Shown: piece by piece, positions 1 to 11,492 of the stretch
Position numbering within the stretch: position 1 is the stretch's first letter
Layout: each line of letters begins with the position of its first letter
Assembly: GCA_035771165.1 (NCBI GenBank)
Contig: JAWNZC010000349.1
Coordinates: 930,001 to 994,000 of the forward strand
DNA: 64,000 bases
Source of the DNA: Paragorgia papillata
Lineage: Eukaryota; Cnidaria; Anthozoa; Scleralcyonacea; Coralliidae
Reading direction: 5' to 3'
The notes under the pieces: model-generated
What the model saw: the letters and a program-made list of their open reading frames with translations, nothing else
The model's database searches: none
Told to the model about the DNA's origin: nothing
Position numbers and translations under genes: made by a program

Positions 1-194
1 CAGACATGTATAAGGATCACATGCAATACTGTAACTTTTACAACGAAAGTGTTAATTATAACTCAAACAAAATTTTGTTCGGCTATATACTGTCTGATGA
101 CTGATATCGTGGTGCCACTTTATTTCCCGCCTTTTGTATATATCCCGCCATTATATTGACGAAATAAGTAATTTGTTAGAAACATATGTGTATT

Positions 195-1186
195 CCACGT
201 CTCAGTGGGCTAATTTCAATAATATGGCTCTAAACGTTAAGAAAACCAAACTATGATCTTATACTCCAGGCGTAAATTTCCCGATGCTTCTCCGTTAGTC
301 ATTAAACTAAATGAAAAAATTATGGAGGAGGTGAAGACTGTTAATTAAGTTGCTTGGAATCACTTTTGATCAGCACCTTAAATGGGATCACCAAATTACT
401 AATATCTACAACATCGTTAACTCCAGACTATATCTGTTGAAACGTATTCGTAATAATCTTACTCATCGCTGTCGTATTCAATTTTATTACGCTTTGATTC
501 ATTTCATCCTCATTTTTTGTATTGGCTGCACTCTCTGGGGTAATGCCAGTAATGAGCTTTTAAATGACTTATTAAAACTACAAAAACGTGCCGCTAGACT
601 AATACTTGATAAAAAACCTGATGCTCCTTCAATTGAACTATTCCGCCAATTGAGGTGGATTCCTATTCATAATCTTATTAAAATGAGAAAAATTATTCTG
701 GTATTTAATACTTTAAAAACGTCTTGGCCGCAAGATTTATGTAAATTATTCTCCTTCCTGAGGGATTCTCATGGATGTAAACACCAGGTCATCCATCACC
801 GATTTAAAACTTCCTCAGGTCAAAACAGAGATGGCAAAGTCTAAATTATCCTATTGTGGTGCAATGCTCTTCGATTCTTTACCTAATGAGTTGAAGGGTA
901 TTGATGATCATTCAATCAGCTCGTTTAAAACTAAACTAAAAGAATTTTTCATTAATTTAAACTTTGCCGTAGACCATGTTAATAAATTTTCTTGTAACTC
1001 TTGCAAGCATGTTGTAAAATGTCGTTGTTACTTATCTTAATTTTTTGTATTTATGTATATTATATATATATATATATATCTTTAGAATTTACTTATATGA
1101 GGGCCATTAGGTAGAATACTTTCATAGTAATAATGTATATACACAATACCCTCTGGAAATAAAGTTTATTATTATTATTATTATTA
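195..1186 (+). mobile_element. LINE 3' fragment (CR1/Jockey-like reverse transcriptase C-terminus)
   Basis: The translation shows the end of a non-LTR retrotransposon reverse transcriptase. It includes NNMALNVKKTK (~200-250), KLLGITFDQHLKWD (~350-390), LLKLQKRAARLIL and an LP..LKG...SFKTKLKEF tail near 960. The reading frame breaks near 250, 345 and 775-840, so it is dead. An AATAAA at 1158-1163 is followed by a short (ATT)n tail, typical of LINE 3' ends. Only the last ~330 codons survive (5' truncation). The family call is from recognisable motifs; the clade within CR1/Jockey is uncertain. Confidence 0.85.
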
Positions 1187-1215
1187 TGTCGATGTCGCAA
1201 GTTCGCAGACAATAA

Positions 1216-1702
1216 CCCTGTTTACACGGCCAAAATTTAAGCGGGATCTGAGCCACATCTGACTTTAAGCGGGCTTAAAATATTCGTGTAAACAGATCGG
1301 CGTAAATTAATCGCGATTAGTTTGCAGCACCTCAGGGAGGTGGATTGAACTGGGCACGGTTAGTTAATCGCGCTTAACTTGGTCGTGTAAACGCAACGGG
1401 ATTGAAAAACGCTTGCTACTGTATTAAACGGTGTTATTAATACGATAAAATGTATTTTTTTGCCCTGCTGTAGAAGCTTCCATCTCGCTTTGTTCCTTTG
1501 TTTGTTTCTTTCTTTTAGCTATTGCTCTTTCTCGTGTACCGCATACGAAGCTTCCAAAACCAAAAGCTCGTCTGCCATGTTGAATAATGGTGTACGTGTT
1601 TTGTAGTAAGGGATTATTAAATGACCGTGTAAACGCACCAATGTGGCGCATTTTAAGCAAGCTTAACTTAAGCGTGCTTAAATTTTGGCCGTGTAAACAG
1701 GG
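1216..1702. mobile_element. Non-autonomous TIR element (CCCTGTTTACACGG ends)
   Basis: The left end CCCTGTTTACACGGCCAAAA is matched in reverse complement at the right end, GGCCGTGTAAACAGGG, at 1702. The motif CGTGTAAAC recurs inside the element, and no transposase can be read. TAA lies at or next to both ends, so a PIF/Harbinger-like 3-bp target is possible but not certain. Confidence 0.75.
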
Positions 1703-3495
1703 CTAATTTATATACTTTTTGGGAGACTTGAAATAATTAATACCGCATATTGTATTTTAATTTAGTATATCCAGCCGACAAAATAAATAAAGATCATTGA
1801 GGCAGTGTTGTCTTTACACGTTCGCAGCTTGTCACTGAACACGGAGTTCGTTTATAGATAATACATATTTCGACGTATAGCGTATAATGTATAGCGTTTT
1901 AAAAAGGGAATTCGTTCTGAAGAAGTTATCCATTACCCTCGAAAAGGAAACAGAATCAGTCAATGAATCCTGGGTGAGTAGTTAACTGATATAGTGCATA
2001 AATAGATGTTTATAATATAATATCCTGATTAGCCATTGTGTACGAAGTCACAACCGCCTCCCTGAATCTGATGTATATATTCAGTTGTGTAAATCTTCTG
2101 TTGGTTTTTACGTTCAGTACATTCCTAGCATTATTTCAGCCCTGTCAGTTTCCCAACGACAGAGGCGTGTTACGGTATTAGTTAGTGTAAATATTCAGCA
2201 TGACGCGAGTTCTTCAATGAATATGAGAACTGAGAGTTAATGTTCTGCATAGTGTCTGTCTTATTTTGTTCAGGGAACTATATCAGTAACTTAAAACAGA
2301 TTAGCATGTTGTTGCCGAAACCGAGCACAGTTTGAGGCATTCCTTGATATAACGTTATTTATAACACATGCACATGCATGCACAGATTTGGACTTCAATT
2401 TCAATTCAAGAAGAGGACGTTTTTCGGTTATCTAATGAAGTGATCATGAATATATTTGATAGGTGGGGCATTCCAAACATACTGAACAATCTGCAACAAA
2501 AGCTTGTTGTCACCAAGCAATATCAGCCGCGCGCCCGTTAGGAAAACCCAAGTTTATTATGCATTTTCCTATTCGTATAATATTTCCTATAATAATATAA
2601 TTCATACTTCCTATATGTAATAATACATATACTCTATATAAATATATTCTATCACATGTGTTGTGTAGATTATATACCGATGCTCTCCAAATTTCTTTGG
2701 AGTCGTTCGGTGTAATAAAGGCTTATAAAGAAGATATTAAGTCTTAGCAACACGAGTCCATAAACGAAACAAAAGAATGTACGAAAGAACGGGATCACAG
2801 AGAGCGCCGATGGAAAAATATACTCAGCTATAAAAACCAACTATTAATAGAAAAAAAGCCTTGTTAATGTTGTAGTGCTAGTCACGCGATAACACTACGC
2901 GCAGATTATGCTGTTCGTGCGCAATTAACTTATTTACTTTAAGAACATTTACAAACTTTATTTTTAGTTTAATTTTCTTAAACCTTTTAGGAAATAGTCT
3001 TAAAAGTTAAATAGCATTACCTTTTAATTTCCTTTTGACACGAACACTTGGCACACCTAGCCAAAGTTATGTCTCCGCTTTGCGCTCAGAAGAGTATAAC
3101 ATCTCTACAACTTGTGTATTAATGACGACTTTTCATTTGAAGTAGAATTATATATATCAAATATTATATTAGCGTTCTGAGTGTTTTTTTATATGAACTC
3201 GCTAATCAGATTCGATACAAATCAATACTCGCGCTAAAATGTAAAGATATATACGTATTCTCACTGTATTTTGAAGCTTGCAGTGGATATTCATTATTTC
3301 AATATAGCCTTCTTCGTACTTAAATGGTCGGGTCTTGTATCAAACATGCATTTGCCTTTCTCGCCCTCCACAGGGGCTTTGTGTACGCGAGGCGAAGCAG
3401 GCAATGATGTATATTCTCCTTGCGCTATTACCGACTTCGTAAAAGCTTACAGAGGAGTGGGCATATATATGAAATAACCATAGTCAATCGAGAGA
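1703..3495. other. Intergenic, no gene seen
   Basis: AT-rich sequence without convincing coding potential, RNA gene or clear repeat boundary. Stop codons are frequent in all frames. Confidence 0.5.
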
Positions 3496-3734
3496 TGGTC
3501 TGGAAACTCAGCTAAAGTCGGCGTCCTATCTTTTTGTTCACGTTTATCCAAACTTGTGCACGGTGAGGACAATGTTTTTTGGTATAAAGAAGCAATCATC
3601 CAATAGCAGTGTTTAGGTTCAACGCTCTTGTGCACGGTGAGAACCGTCTCAATTACAACATAACTGATCACAGCTCCGCCTCGTTTATATACAATTACAG
3701 TAGACCCTTTGACGTTTGCCGAGTTTCCAGACCA
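3496..3734. mobile_element. Small TIR element, TGGTCTGGAAACTC family
   Basis: It begins TGGTCTGGAAACTCAGC and ends with the inverted GCCGAGTTTCCAGACCA. The same termini bound the element at 20543-20799, and a lone end lies at about 45431. It contains two copies of TTGTGCACGGTGAG about 80 bp apart. The right end is followed by TA; the left flank is not a clean TA. Confidence 0.65.
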
Positions 3735-3790
3735 TATCTTGATCAGAACAGAACAGAGACGACTTACAATTCTTGGTGGCCCACAACTGT

Positions 3791-3895
3791 CACGGCAAAA
3801 GCAAAAGACTCACGGCAAAAGCAAAAGGCTCACGGCAAAGGCAAAAGGCCTCATGGTAAAAGTAAAAAAGCTCACAGCAAAAGCAACAAAAGGTC
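3791..3895 (+). repeat. 20-bp minisatellite (CACGGCAAAAGCAAAAGGCT)
   Basis: Five diverged tandem copies of a 20-21 bp unit, preceded by TGGCCCACAACTGT. The same unit and the same flank occur inverted at 9634-9769. Confidence 0.85.
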
Positions 3896-5323
3896 CGCTA
3901 TGCGTAGGTTTGGTGGAAAACGCGGACTGCGGACTGCGGTAAAATTAAAAAAACCTTGAGGGAAACTTAATACGTTTGAAACAGATCGATAATCATTATT
4001 TCTTTTAAACATAATTTTTTTCGTGGTAAAAACCTCTAATTTAATACGCGCACTAGCTCTGAATTATTGAGATTATTATATACAGGTTTTTTGCAGCTAT
4101 TTCTGTGCCGCGCAAGTGTAAAAGAGAAGTAACTTCCTACCAAGTCTGTAAAAAGCTTGACAACATAATCCTGTAGACGCTGGTTCGTAATTTTGTTGAT
4201 ATCTAGAAAGACCGCATTACACGTCGAGGCTATTGTGTTGATATTGCGTTGACATTTCCGAGTTTCCTGTTGTTTACAAGCAAATTATCTGCTTGAATTT
4301 CTATCATATATAGCATTTCTGTAGAAAAAAGCTGAACTTGACGAAGACGAAATATTAAGAAATCGATTGGAAATGACAATTACTGTGTTATACTTCGTTT
4401 GTTTTGTTTTGTAATTAGTTTCCTCTCAGGAAGCTTAAACGAAATCTTGCCTCTGCTAGTAAACACATGCACCGTCAGTGCGCGGCCAACCACGTGTATA
4501 TAAACTTGTAATTTAATCGGTAAATATCTGACATGATATGAACGGGTTTGTGAAGACCCGTTTTAATACGTTAACTCGACACATTACGTGTTAGGATATT
4601 TCACAGACCATCTAAACCTGAATACAAAATCATTTAGGGTGGGGGCCGAGGGAATCTTCAACAACAGAAATATACCTTAAAACAGTATTCCCGTTTCAGT
4701 CTTTTACTTCTATATGCGAAAGGTAAATTCGACATGGGTGCATGCGTCGCAAGAGCAAACCTATTACAAAACAAAGGAAAACATAACAGTAATCGTTATT
4801 CAATTAGGTGATTGCAACTGCTCATGTTTCGAATGTTTTGTTGTTAATCACGCAAGTTAAGGCAACTCGCCGAACGCATTAAACGAAACTGTATTAGAAC
4901 CGCACGGCCACGGGATTGCCATGCATGTGAGTGCGTTTATATACCTTCAACGTCTTTCAGAGGCTTTTACTGTCAGCATGTTGTTTGAAAAGATCAAACA
5001 GTTAGGTGAATGAAAAATACGTGAATGAAAAGGCCGAGCAAAAATATTCAGACATCGTAAGGATTACCAATGTTTGTATTTGCTGTTCATTTTATCATCG
5101 AACCCTTTAACTGCAGCTTTGAGATAGTTCTGTTTATTGATTAGATTAGAACAGTGCATATATAGCTCTGTATACAACGTAACTGAAACACTCGCGTCGT
5201 GAGAGGGAACTAATTACAAAACAAAACAAACGAAGTATAACACAGTAATTGTCATTTCCAATCGATTTCATAATATTTCGTCTTCGTCAAGTTCAGCTTT
5301 ATTCTACAGAAATGCTATATATG

Positions 5324-5906
5324 CAGTGCTTCCACAACTGAAATCCAGATTTCCTGTTTTGTTGTCCTGAAATTTCCTGATATTTCCTGATATTTTAATT
5401 AGATTTCCTTCGAATTCCTTGACCCAATTATCGAGCCAAATGAGCCTGCTCGCAGGCTGTATGATTATGAAATTAACAAAAATGATGAAATAGTCCAATA
5501 GCGCTTACATTATTTTTGTTTTAACTTTTATTTAAAACTTTTTAGCAATTGTAAAATACATATTCATATTTTTATAATCATAAGGACGCGTAGAATTAGA
5601 GCCCACGAACTCAACTATCACCGTGGTATAAACACAATCTAAATGTTCATTGGTTCCATTTGTAACCCTACCCCTCCCTCCGACAGTAATGATGGGAAAT
5701 AGAAACCAGGCCACTGCAGGCGAACTGCGAACAACAGAAAGCTAAACATTCACGTTAAAAAGTTAACATTTCTTTTAAATTTTCTCGATCTACTTAGATT
5801 TTCTGAGATTTCCTGATTTTCCTGAGATTTTAACTCATCCTGAACATTCCTTTTCAAGTCAGGATTTCCTGAGAATCAGGAAATTTCCTGCAAAGTGGAA
5901 ACACTG
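5324..5906. mobile_element. hAT-type MITE (CAGTGCTTCCAC ends)
   Basis: The termini CAGTGCTTCCAC and GTGGAAACACTG are flanked by a perfect 8-bp duplication TATATATG (5316-5323 and 5907-5914), the hallmark of hAT insertions. The interior is rich in TTTCCTGA motifs near both ends. No coding capacity is seen. Confidence 0.88.
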
Positions 5907-6279
5907 TATATATGATAGAAATTCGAGCAGATAATTTGCTTGTAAACAACAGGAAACTCGGAAATGTCAACGCAATATCAACACAATAGCCTCGACGTGT
6001 AATGCGGTCTTTCTAGATATCAACAAAATTACGAACCAGCGTCTACAGGAACATGTTGTCAAGCTTTTTACAGACTTGGTAAGAAGTTACTTCTCTTTTA
6101 CACTTGCGCGGCACAGAAATAGCTGCAAAGAACCTGTATATAATAATCTCAATAATTCAGAGCTAGTGCGCGTGTTAAATTAGAGGTTTTTACCACGAAA
6201 AAAATGATGTTTAAAAGAAATAATGATTATCGATCTGTTTCAAACGTATTAAGTTTCCCTCAAGTTTTTTTAAATTTTA

Positions 6280-6360
6280 CCGCAGTCCGCAGTCCGCAGT
6301 CCGCAGTCCGCAGTCCGCAGTCCGCAGTCCGCAGTCCGCAGTCCGTAGTCCGCAGTCCGC
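6280..6360 (+). repeat. Heptamer tandem repeat (CCGCAGT)n
   Basis: About 11.5 copies of CCGCAGT with one variant. The matching place in the left arm of the host element (about 3920-3940) has two copies, so the array expanded after the element formed. Confidence 0.92.
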
Positions 6361-6411
6361 GTTTTCCACCAAACCATGCGTACATGTATCTGCGCAAAAC
6401 CCACCACTGTG

Positions 6412-6526
6412 AGAATCTTGTCAAGATCTTGTAAGATCTTGTGTGATCTTGTAAGATCTTAAGAAAAATCTTATAAGATTTTTACACGTAGATCTTATAA
6501 GATTTTCGCGAAATCTTATAAGATAA
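6412..6526. repeat. Cluster of AAGATCTT / ATCTTATAAGAT palindromes
   Basis: About nine occurrences of GATCTTGTAAGATCTT-like or AATCTTATAAGATT-like short palindromes in 115 bp. It starts just outside the right end of the long-TIR element. No known family recognised. Confidence 0.8.
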
Positions 6527-6752
6527 TTAAAGAGAAAGTACACGTTCTCTGACCAAAATAATTTTTTATCATGACTCACAAAAACTGTGGTAGATCACAC
6601 TCACAAGTTTACTATAAGTCACGTTAAAAATACTTACCAGTTTTATCAGCAATATCCCCTGTCTCTGAAATGTTTTAGTGCATAACTGCATGAAGGTATA
6701 TGCCAATACGGCTGTTGAGCCGGACACCGCGGGTCTAAAGTATACCCTGAAT

Positions 6753-7336
6753 CAGTGGCGGCGTGGCTCTGAAATAGGGGCCGGGAAATCACATTCCAGG
6801 GCCCACTTTCAGGGGTCATCATAGGGAGAATTTAGAACTGCCGGCATCCTCCCCCAGAAAATTTTTGAAATTTGGGTGACTGAATTGAAATTTCCTGCGT
6901 TCCAACAACACCTTTTAGCAAAATTTTAAAAGTTTAAAAACAGAAAAACAACGATACAATATTTATAGTCTAACGTGTACAGTAGTTGCATGCAGTCTTG
7001 TTATTTTCAATGCACGGATTAATCATAAAATACTATAAAATAAATGTGCTGCATAGGCAACGTTGAATTGGAAAAAAATTTCGAAATACTTAAGGTTTTA
7101 TGAAATGAATTGAACTGTACGTTTCTCTCATAAAAGGCCTTAGCTTGAAACGCTATAGAACTGCAGTATTCCATAATCTAAACTGTACTTCAAGTTTTAT
7201 GCTGCAGTGGTTAAAAATTAGCATCTACAAAATATTTGGGCCCACCAGTCACAAATTGTTGGGGCCCACAAGGTATACAGATCATCGGGGCCCACCGGGA
7301 AATCTCCCGGTGTCCCGGTGGGCCACGCCGCCCGTG
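6753..7336. mobile_element. hAT-type MITE (CAGTGGCGGCGTGGC ends)
   Basis: The left end CAGTGGCGGCGTGGCTC pairs with the right end GGGCCACGCCGCCCGTG. A perfect 8-bp duplication CCCTGAAT flanks it (6745-6752 and 7337-7344). The subterminal block has a CCCCCAGAAAATTTTTGAAAT motif shared with the other CAGTGGCG elements of this window. Confidence 0.9.
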
Positions 7337-7645
7337 CCCTGAATCGTCTGTAGGTTTGTGCCATTTTAGAAACTTATACCGTTAGATAGAGAGTTAATTC
7401 TGGACAACAAATGTGAATTAGAAAAAATAGAATAGCAACGGAGAAAAATCTATTTGAACTGAGATGAGCGCCAAATATCAAATGGAAATTATCGGGTCAA
7501 ACGCAATCAGTCATATTTAAAGTATCCCTGGGATTCCCTGAATAGTCTGTAGGTTTGTGCCATTCACGAAACTTGTACAGTTAGATAGAGCGTTAAACAC
7601 TCTACAACATATGTGAATTAGAAAAAATCGTATAGAATAGAACCC
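7337..7645. repeat. Two tandem copies of a ~197-bp unit
   Basis: The segment from CTGAATCGTCTGTAGG (about 7339) through GTGAATTAGAAAAAAT (about 7430) recurs from about 7537 to 7640 with point changes. The hAT element at 6753-7336 inserted into the first copy. No coding potential. Confidence 0.75.
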
Positions 7646-7807
7646 TGAAAAAGCATTGATAAAAAGCATCGCTAAACAATCGTTCACCTAGACTTGCTCC
7701 AAGTCCTTTTCAAACATTTTTGACCTTTCGACATTTTTGTCGTTCACCCAGCCGTTCTGGCTCTGGCCTGCCATTGGTCCATGATGCAGCCGACTAGTTG
7801 AAGCGTA

Positions 7808-9361
7808 TAGGCTTGACGAAGCACGTGTTACGCTCCACTATAATCTTACGCGATGCAGGATGATTCTGCCACAATGCGTCTTTAAAGCTCTGGGGCGACG
7901 GGGAAAGGCCAAGGTATCGGAGACAGGCAAAGGATGTCGCTAAGAGTCTAGCTCCAACCTTGCACTAAGGTCTAAGGATGTGTGATGGCCATTTACTCTT
8001 CTGACCTGGGACAGGAGTGTCCATGTCCAGCTGGAGCGGCGGAGCAGCCCTTTTTATGGACAGCACAGCACTGCTCCCCCTAATTTGGGGTAGGGTGCCT
8101 AGCTAAAGCTCACCCAAATTCTGCCGGCTAGCCATCCAATTCGGCGGTCGAAAAACAAAGAAACTAAAATAAAAATCTGATACGTACGGAGCGTGGAATG
8201 TTTGCACCAAACACCGAGGTCCTCCCTCGTGCTTCGTGCCCAACTGCGTTGGTCAGGGCACCTGGTGAGGATGGACGACCACCGGATCATTACCACAGGC
8301 CAGTGATCTTTGTATCGTGCAGGCCAGTGAGCTTTGGACCGTGCGATGTGGCGCAACCAATGCGCCGACCACGTCCAAATTTTCAAACATGACCGAATCA
8401 AAGACTTGAAAGAAAAACGAAGAAAGAGGAAGGGTGGAAAAACCTGAGCTCTGTCGACATTTACGACGACGACGAAATGATTTTCTAACTTAGGTTCACT
8501 GAATGTACTTTACTGGCTCGGCGGTAGGCTTAAAACTTCAACGAGGTCGAGCTCACACGTCATGAATGTGTGTATGTGTGTGTGTAAGGAGATGTTTAAC
8601 ATAAAAGGTATGGAAGGTCGGAGACGGCTAAAATATAATAAACTATTAAAAAAATGTAGTTTACTATAGTATTTTTGATCTTAATTTAAACTTTCCAAGC
8701 ATTCTCGTGCATGTGCAAAACTGCACGTTGCCGGCGCACAAGTGCGCTGAGAAACATAAGCGTAAGAGGGGAGAAGGGGATAGGGGGGCAATTTTCGCTC
8801 TCAAATAATTAAATTGACCTATTGACCGCTTCACGTGGGCAGGCTGTCCATACAGTTGGTAGCCAGTGGTCGTCCATCCTCACCAAGTGCCCTGACCAAC
8901 GCAGCTGGGCACGAAGCAGGTATGTCTCAATACGGTGTTTGGTGCAAACATTCCACGCTCCGATTCTCCGAACGTATAAGATTTTTGTTTTAGTTTCTTT
9001 GTTTTTCGACCGCTGAATTGGATGGCTAGCCGGCAGCGGTAGGCCGGCAGGCTGAATTTGGGTGAGCTTTGCTAGGCACCCTACCCCAAATTAGGGGGAA
9101 CTGTGCTGTCGCTAAAAAAGGCTGCTCCACCGCCCCTGCAGGACACGGACACTCCTGTCACCGATCACGGAAGTAAATGGCCATCACACAGGAGCGGCCT
9201 TAGTGCAAGGTTAGAGTTAGAAACTCTTAGCGACATCCTTCGCCTGTCTCGGACACCCTTTCCCTATCGCCACAGGGCTTTCGGGACGCATTGTGGCAGA
9301 ATCCTCCTGCACTGCGTAAGATTATAGTGGGACGTAACACGTGCTTCGTCAAGCCTATACT
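7808..9361. repeat. Large imperfect inverted repeat with LINE fragments in both arms
   Basis: The left arm (about 7808-8290) and right arm (about 8865-9361) are inverted copies with roughly 15 percent divergence by eye. The outer boundary is TATAGGCTTGACGAAGC and its complement. In the left arm 8241-8290 reads QLRWSGHLVRMDDHR, a well-known C-terminal motif of animal LINE ORF2 proteins; the right arm carries it on the minus strand. The loop has a short (TG)n and nothing coding. Clean target duplications were not found. Confidence 0.8.
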
Positions 9362-9633
9362 GTGGTGTATGTCCCACAATGCTTGGGGGCACGACCACGA
9401 GGAGAGTCAAAATTGTGTGATTGTGTGACCGTGACGCTTTTCGATTTTTTGAATAGGAAATTTATCTTTAAACTTTGACTTGGATTAAAAAAACTGACAA
9501 ATATTTCCTGCAAGATACAAAAAATTTCCTGCGAACAACTTTTACAAAATATTTCCTGGCAGCGGCGCTGCCGGACATCTTCCAGCACTGGGTCGGCGTT
9601 TACCGCTGACCAAGCCGCTGACCACTAACTTAA

Positions 9634-9769
9634 TTTGCTTTTGCCGTAAGCCTTTTGCTTTTGCGGTGAGCTTTTTGCTTTTGCCGTGAGCTTTTTACTT
9701 TTGCCGTGAGCTTTTTGCTTTTGCCGTGAGCCTTTTGCCTTTGCCGTGAGCCTTTTGCTTTTGCCGTGA
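9634..9769 (-). repeat. 20-bp minisatellite, inverted relative to the 3791 copy
   Basis: Nearly seven copies with a strict 20-bp period of the complement of CACGGCAAAAGCAAAAGGCT. The array is followed by ACAGTTGTGGGCCACC, the same flank as at 3776-3790 in reverse. Confidence 0.88.
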
Positions 9770-9827
9770 CAGTTGTGGGCCACCGTACACCTTTGTACAA
9801 AATGGGTTTGAACATTGGGAGTTTCCT

Positions 9828-10754
9828 TTGTGCACGGAAACAATGTGTGTTGTTTTCAATCGATCCTCACTCCTCAGACCGCCTAGCCTTGGCCAGGCCA
9901 AAGTTGGATTTTGCAATCAGCTGATATTTGTCCTCTTATCAAAATTATTTCAGATCCTTCCATCATGGGTCCTAATGCTGATACGATTGATCATGGCTGT
10001 GTTTTGTGTAACGATCATTATTAATAGTGGTGTACGACAAGGATCTGCAAAATGGTTTATTTATCTTACCAACTGGGCCTACTTCTTGCTCACCATTACG
10101 AGCCTAGGCCTGAGTTTAGTAAGTGTAATCCACTTGGTTCAACTATCAAATAAATCACAACGAGAGAAAGAGATTTCGTTGCAAGCAACGGCCGATAACA
10201 CGGCCACAGAAGACGTAGAGAGTGCGCTCAATGCAGGTCGAGAAAATGGTAATGACCACACGCGTTACGAGAAACAAACCTGGTATCGAAAATTGGTTTG
10301 GTTGTTGTGGATCGTCTCATCCAATGCCGCCATCATCGTCTCGTTAAATTACTGGATCCTCATTTTTACACCGCCAACGGATTTCATGGACATTGCTGTG
10401 CATGCACTTAATACGGTTGTGGTGCTTATAGAACTTTTCTTGGGCTCCATACCAGTTCGTCTTTTGCATCTCGTGTACGTCATGGCTTTTGCAATTGTCT
10501 ATGGTGTATTTACTGTAGTCTACTGGGCTGCCGGAGGAACGAACGACAAGGGTGATCCTTATATTTATAAAGTGTTGGATTTTGATAATGGTAATCCTGG
10601 AACTGTATCTGGCGCGTTACTTGGCACAGTTTTTGTACTTCCAGTTTTGGCACAGCTCATATTGTTTGGTCTTTACCAGTTTAGATGTTTCCTGAAGAGA
10701 AAGACTGAGAGTTATTGCAATCATGATAAGGATGAGCATGATCAGGTTGCTTAA
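9828..10754 (+). CDS. Rolling-stone-like multipass membrane protein
   Basis: The family is named after Drosophila rolling stone (rost), implicated in myoblast fusion. The frame is open for 308 codons. Family signatures are WFIYLTNW (residues 76-83), the HALN tetrad (192-195) in a hydrophobic helix, a VRLLHLVY stretch and GG...DPYIYKVLDF (236-252). About six membrane segments are visible (roughly 48-66, 77-103, 157-180, 190-209, 212-233, 262-285), with a polar loop at 105-155 and a charged, His-rich tail. The start is uncertain. Residues 1-42 lie next to a dispersed repeat and do not look conserved, and TTATTTCAG at 9945-9953 is a good acceptor that would open an exon at 9954 (Ile43, phase 0). 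A non-located upstream exon is therefore possible. An ATTAAA near 10807 could serve polyadenylation. Membrane location and a cell-surface role are inferred from the family. Confidence 0.85.
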   Translation: MCTETMCVVFNRSSLLRPPSLGQAKVGFCNQLIFVLLSKLFQILPSWVLMLIRLIMAVFCVTIIINSGVRQGSAKWFIYLTNWAYFLLTITSLGLSLVSVIHLVQLSNKSQREKEISLQATADNTATEDVESALNAGRENGNDHTRYEKQTWYRKLVWLLWIVSSNAAIIVSLNYWILIFTPPTDFMDIAVHALNTVVVLIELFLGSIPVRLLHLVYVMAFAIVYGVFTVVYWAAGGTNDKGDPYIYKVLDFDNGNPGTVSGALLGTVFVLPVLAQLILFGLYQFRCFLKRKTESYCNHDKDEHDQVA

Positions 10755-10967
10755 CAAGGCATGAAATATGATATGTAATGTGTCAACGGTTTACCAATGT
10801 TCCGTATTAAAACTTAACGGTATATAATAACTGCACTGACTAGAATGTCCAACAAGCTCTCATTCTGTCATAATGTCATTCATTTACATTCAGTTCTACA
10901 TTTTGATTGGCTTCGACACCTGCTGCGTTTACAGTTCATTTCATATTACTTCACCCCCGTGTGTTGC

Positions 10968-11340
10968 AAAGTTCGTTCGGAACTTCGGAACGTTACTGCA
11001 TGTCGTGGCAATAGAAGCCTTCCTAAACGTTATTTAAGCGTTGCAATATATTCATCAAGTTGACCAATTCATTTGATGAAAATTATTGCTAACTTCCTGT
11101 TTTGAATTTGATTGGTTTCTGGTTTAAACAACCAATAAGAAACATGATTATTTGCCAAAAACCAATCAAATTCAAAACAGAATTCAAAACAGGAAGTTGT
11201 CAACGAATCTTATCAAATGAATTTGACGGATATATATATATATTGCAACAACATTTTACGGAACGCTTCTATTGCCACGACAGTAACTACGTTGCCATGC
11301 AAGGTTGACACCTTGGCAACGTAGTTCCAACGAACTTCGC
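10968..11340. repeat. Foldback element with ~150-bp inverted arms
   Basis: From about 10968 the sequence GTTCGTTCGGAAC...TTGCCACGACAT is matched in inverted form up to about 11337. It includes GAATTTGATTGGTTT and its complement near the centre (11106 and 11160). A secondary hairpin CTACGTTGC...GCAACGTAG lies at 11288-11325. It sits in the 3' flank of the rolling-stone-like gene. Confidence 0.7.
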
Positions 11341-11393
11341 ATATGAAATCAACCGTGTAACGGTTATTGAAAAATGTAATAGTTTAAGCCTGG

Positions 11394-11492
11394 CTGCGGC
11401 AAGGGGCGATGGTCCAATCATAGACAGTGTTGAATTAGCCAGCAATAAAAAGCAGTATGCGATTGGATTTGGACCATTGCCCCTTGCCGCAG
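11394..11492. mobile_element. ~100-bp hairpin MITE
   Basis: The ends CTGCGGCAAGGGGCGATGG and its inverted match CCATTGCCCCTTGCCGCAG enclose about 50 bp. No clean target duplication was seen. Confidence 0.65.

Larger units (their letters stand above)
3907..6375. mobile_element. Long-TIR DNA element interrupted by a hAT-type insertion
   Basis: Arms of about 530 bp (roughly 3907-4440 and 5205-6375) are inverted copies. The ends are GGTTTGGTGGAAAACGCGG and its complement, flanked by a 7-bp duplication ATGCGTA (3900-3906 and 6376-6382). The right arm is split by an insertion at 5324-5906. The central loop (about 4440-5205) shows no transposase. The right arm carries an expanded heptamer repeat that is only two copies long in the left arm. 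Confidence 0.85.

Noticed and set aside
3609..3959. 116-codon ORF rich in KAKG/HGKSK repeats
   Set aside because: Most of it is the 20-bp minisatellite; also open in a second frame.
8099..8401. 100-codon minus ORF as a gene
   Set aside because: Antisense shadow of the LINE reverse-transcriptase remnant in the inverted duplication.
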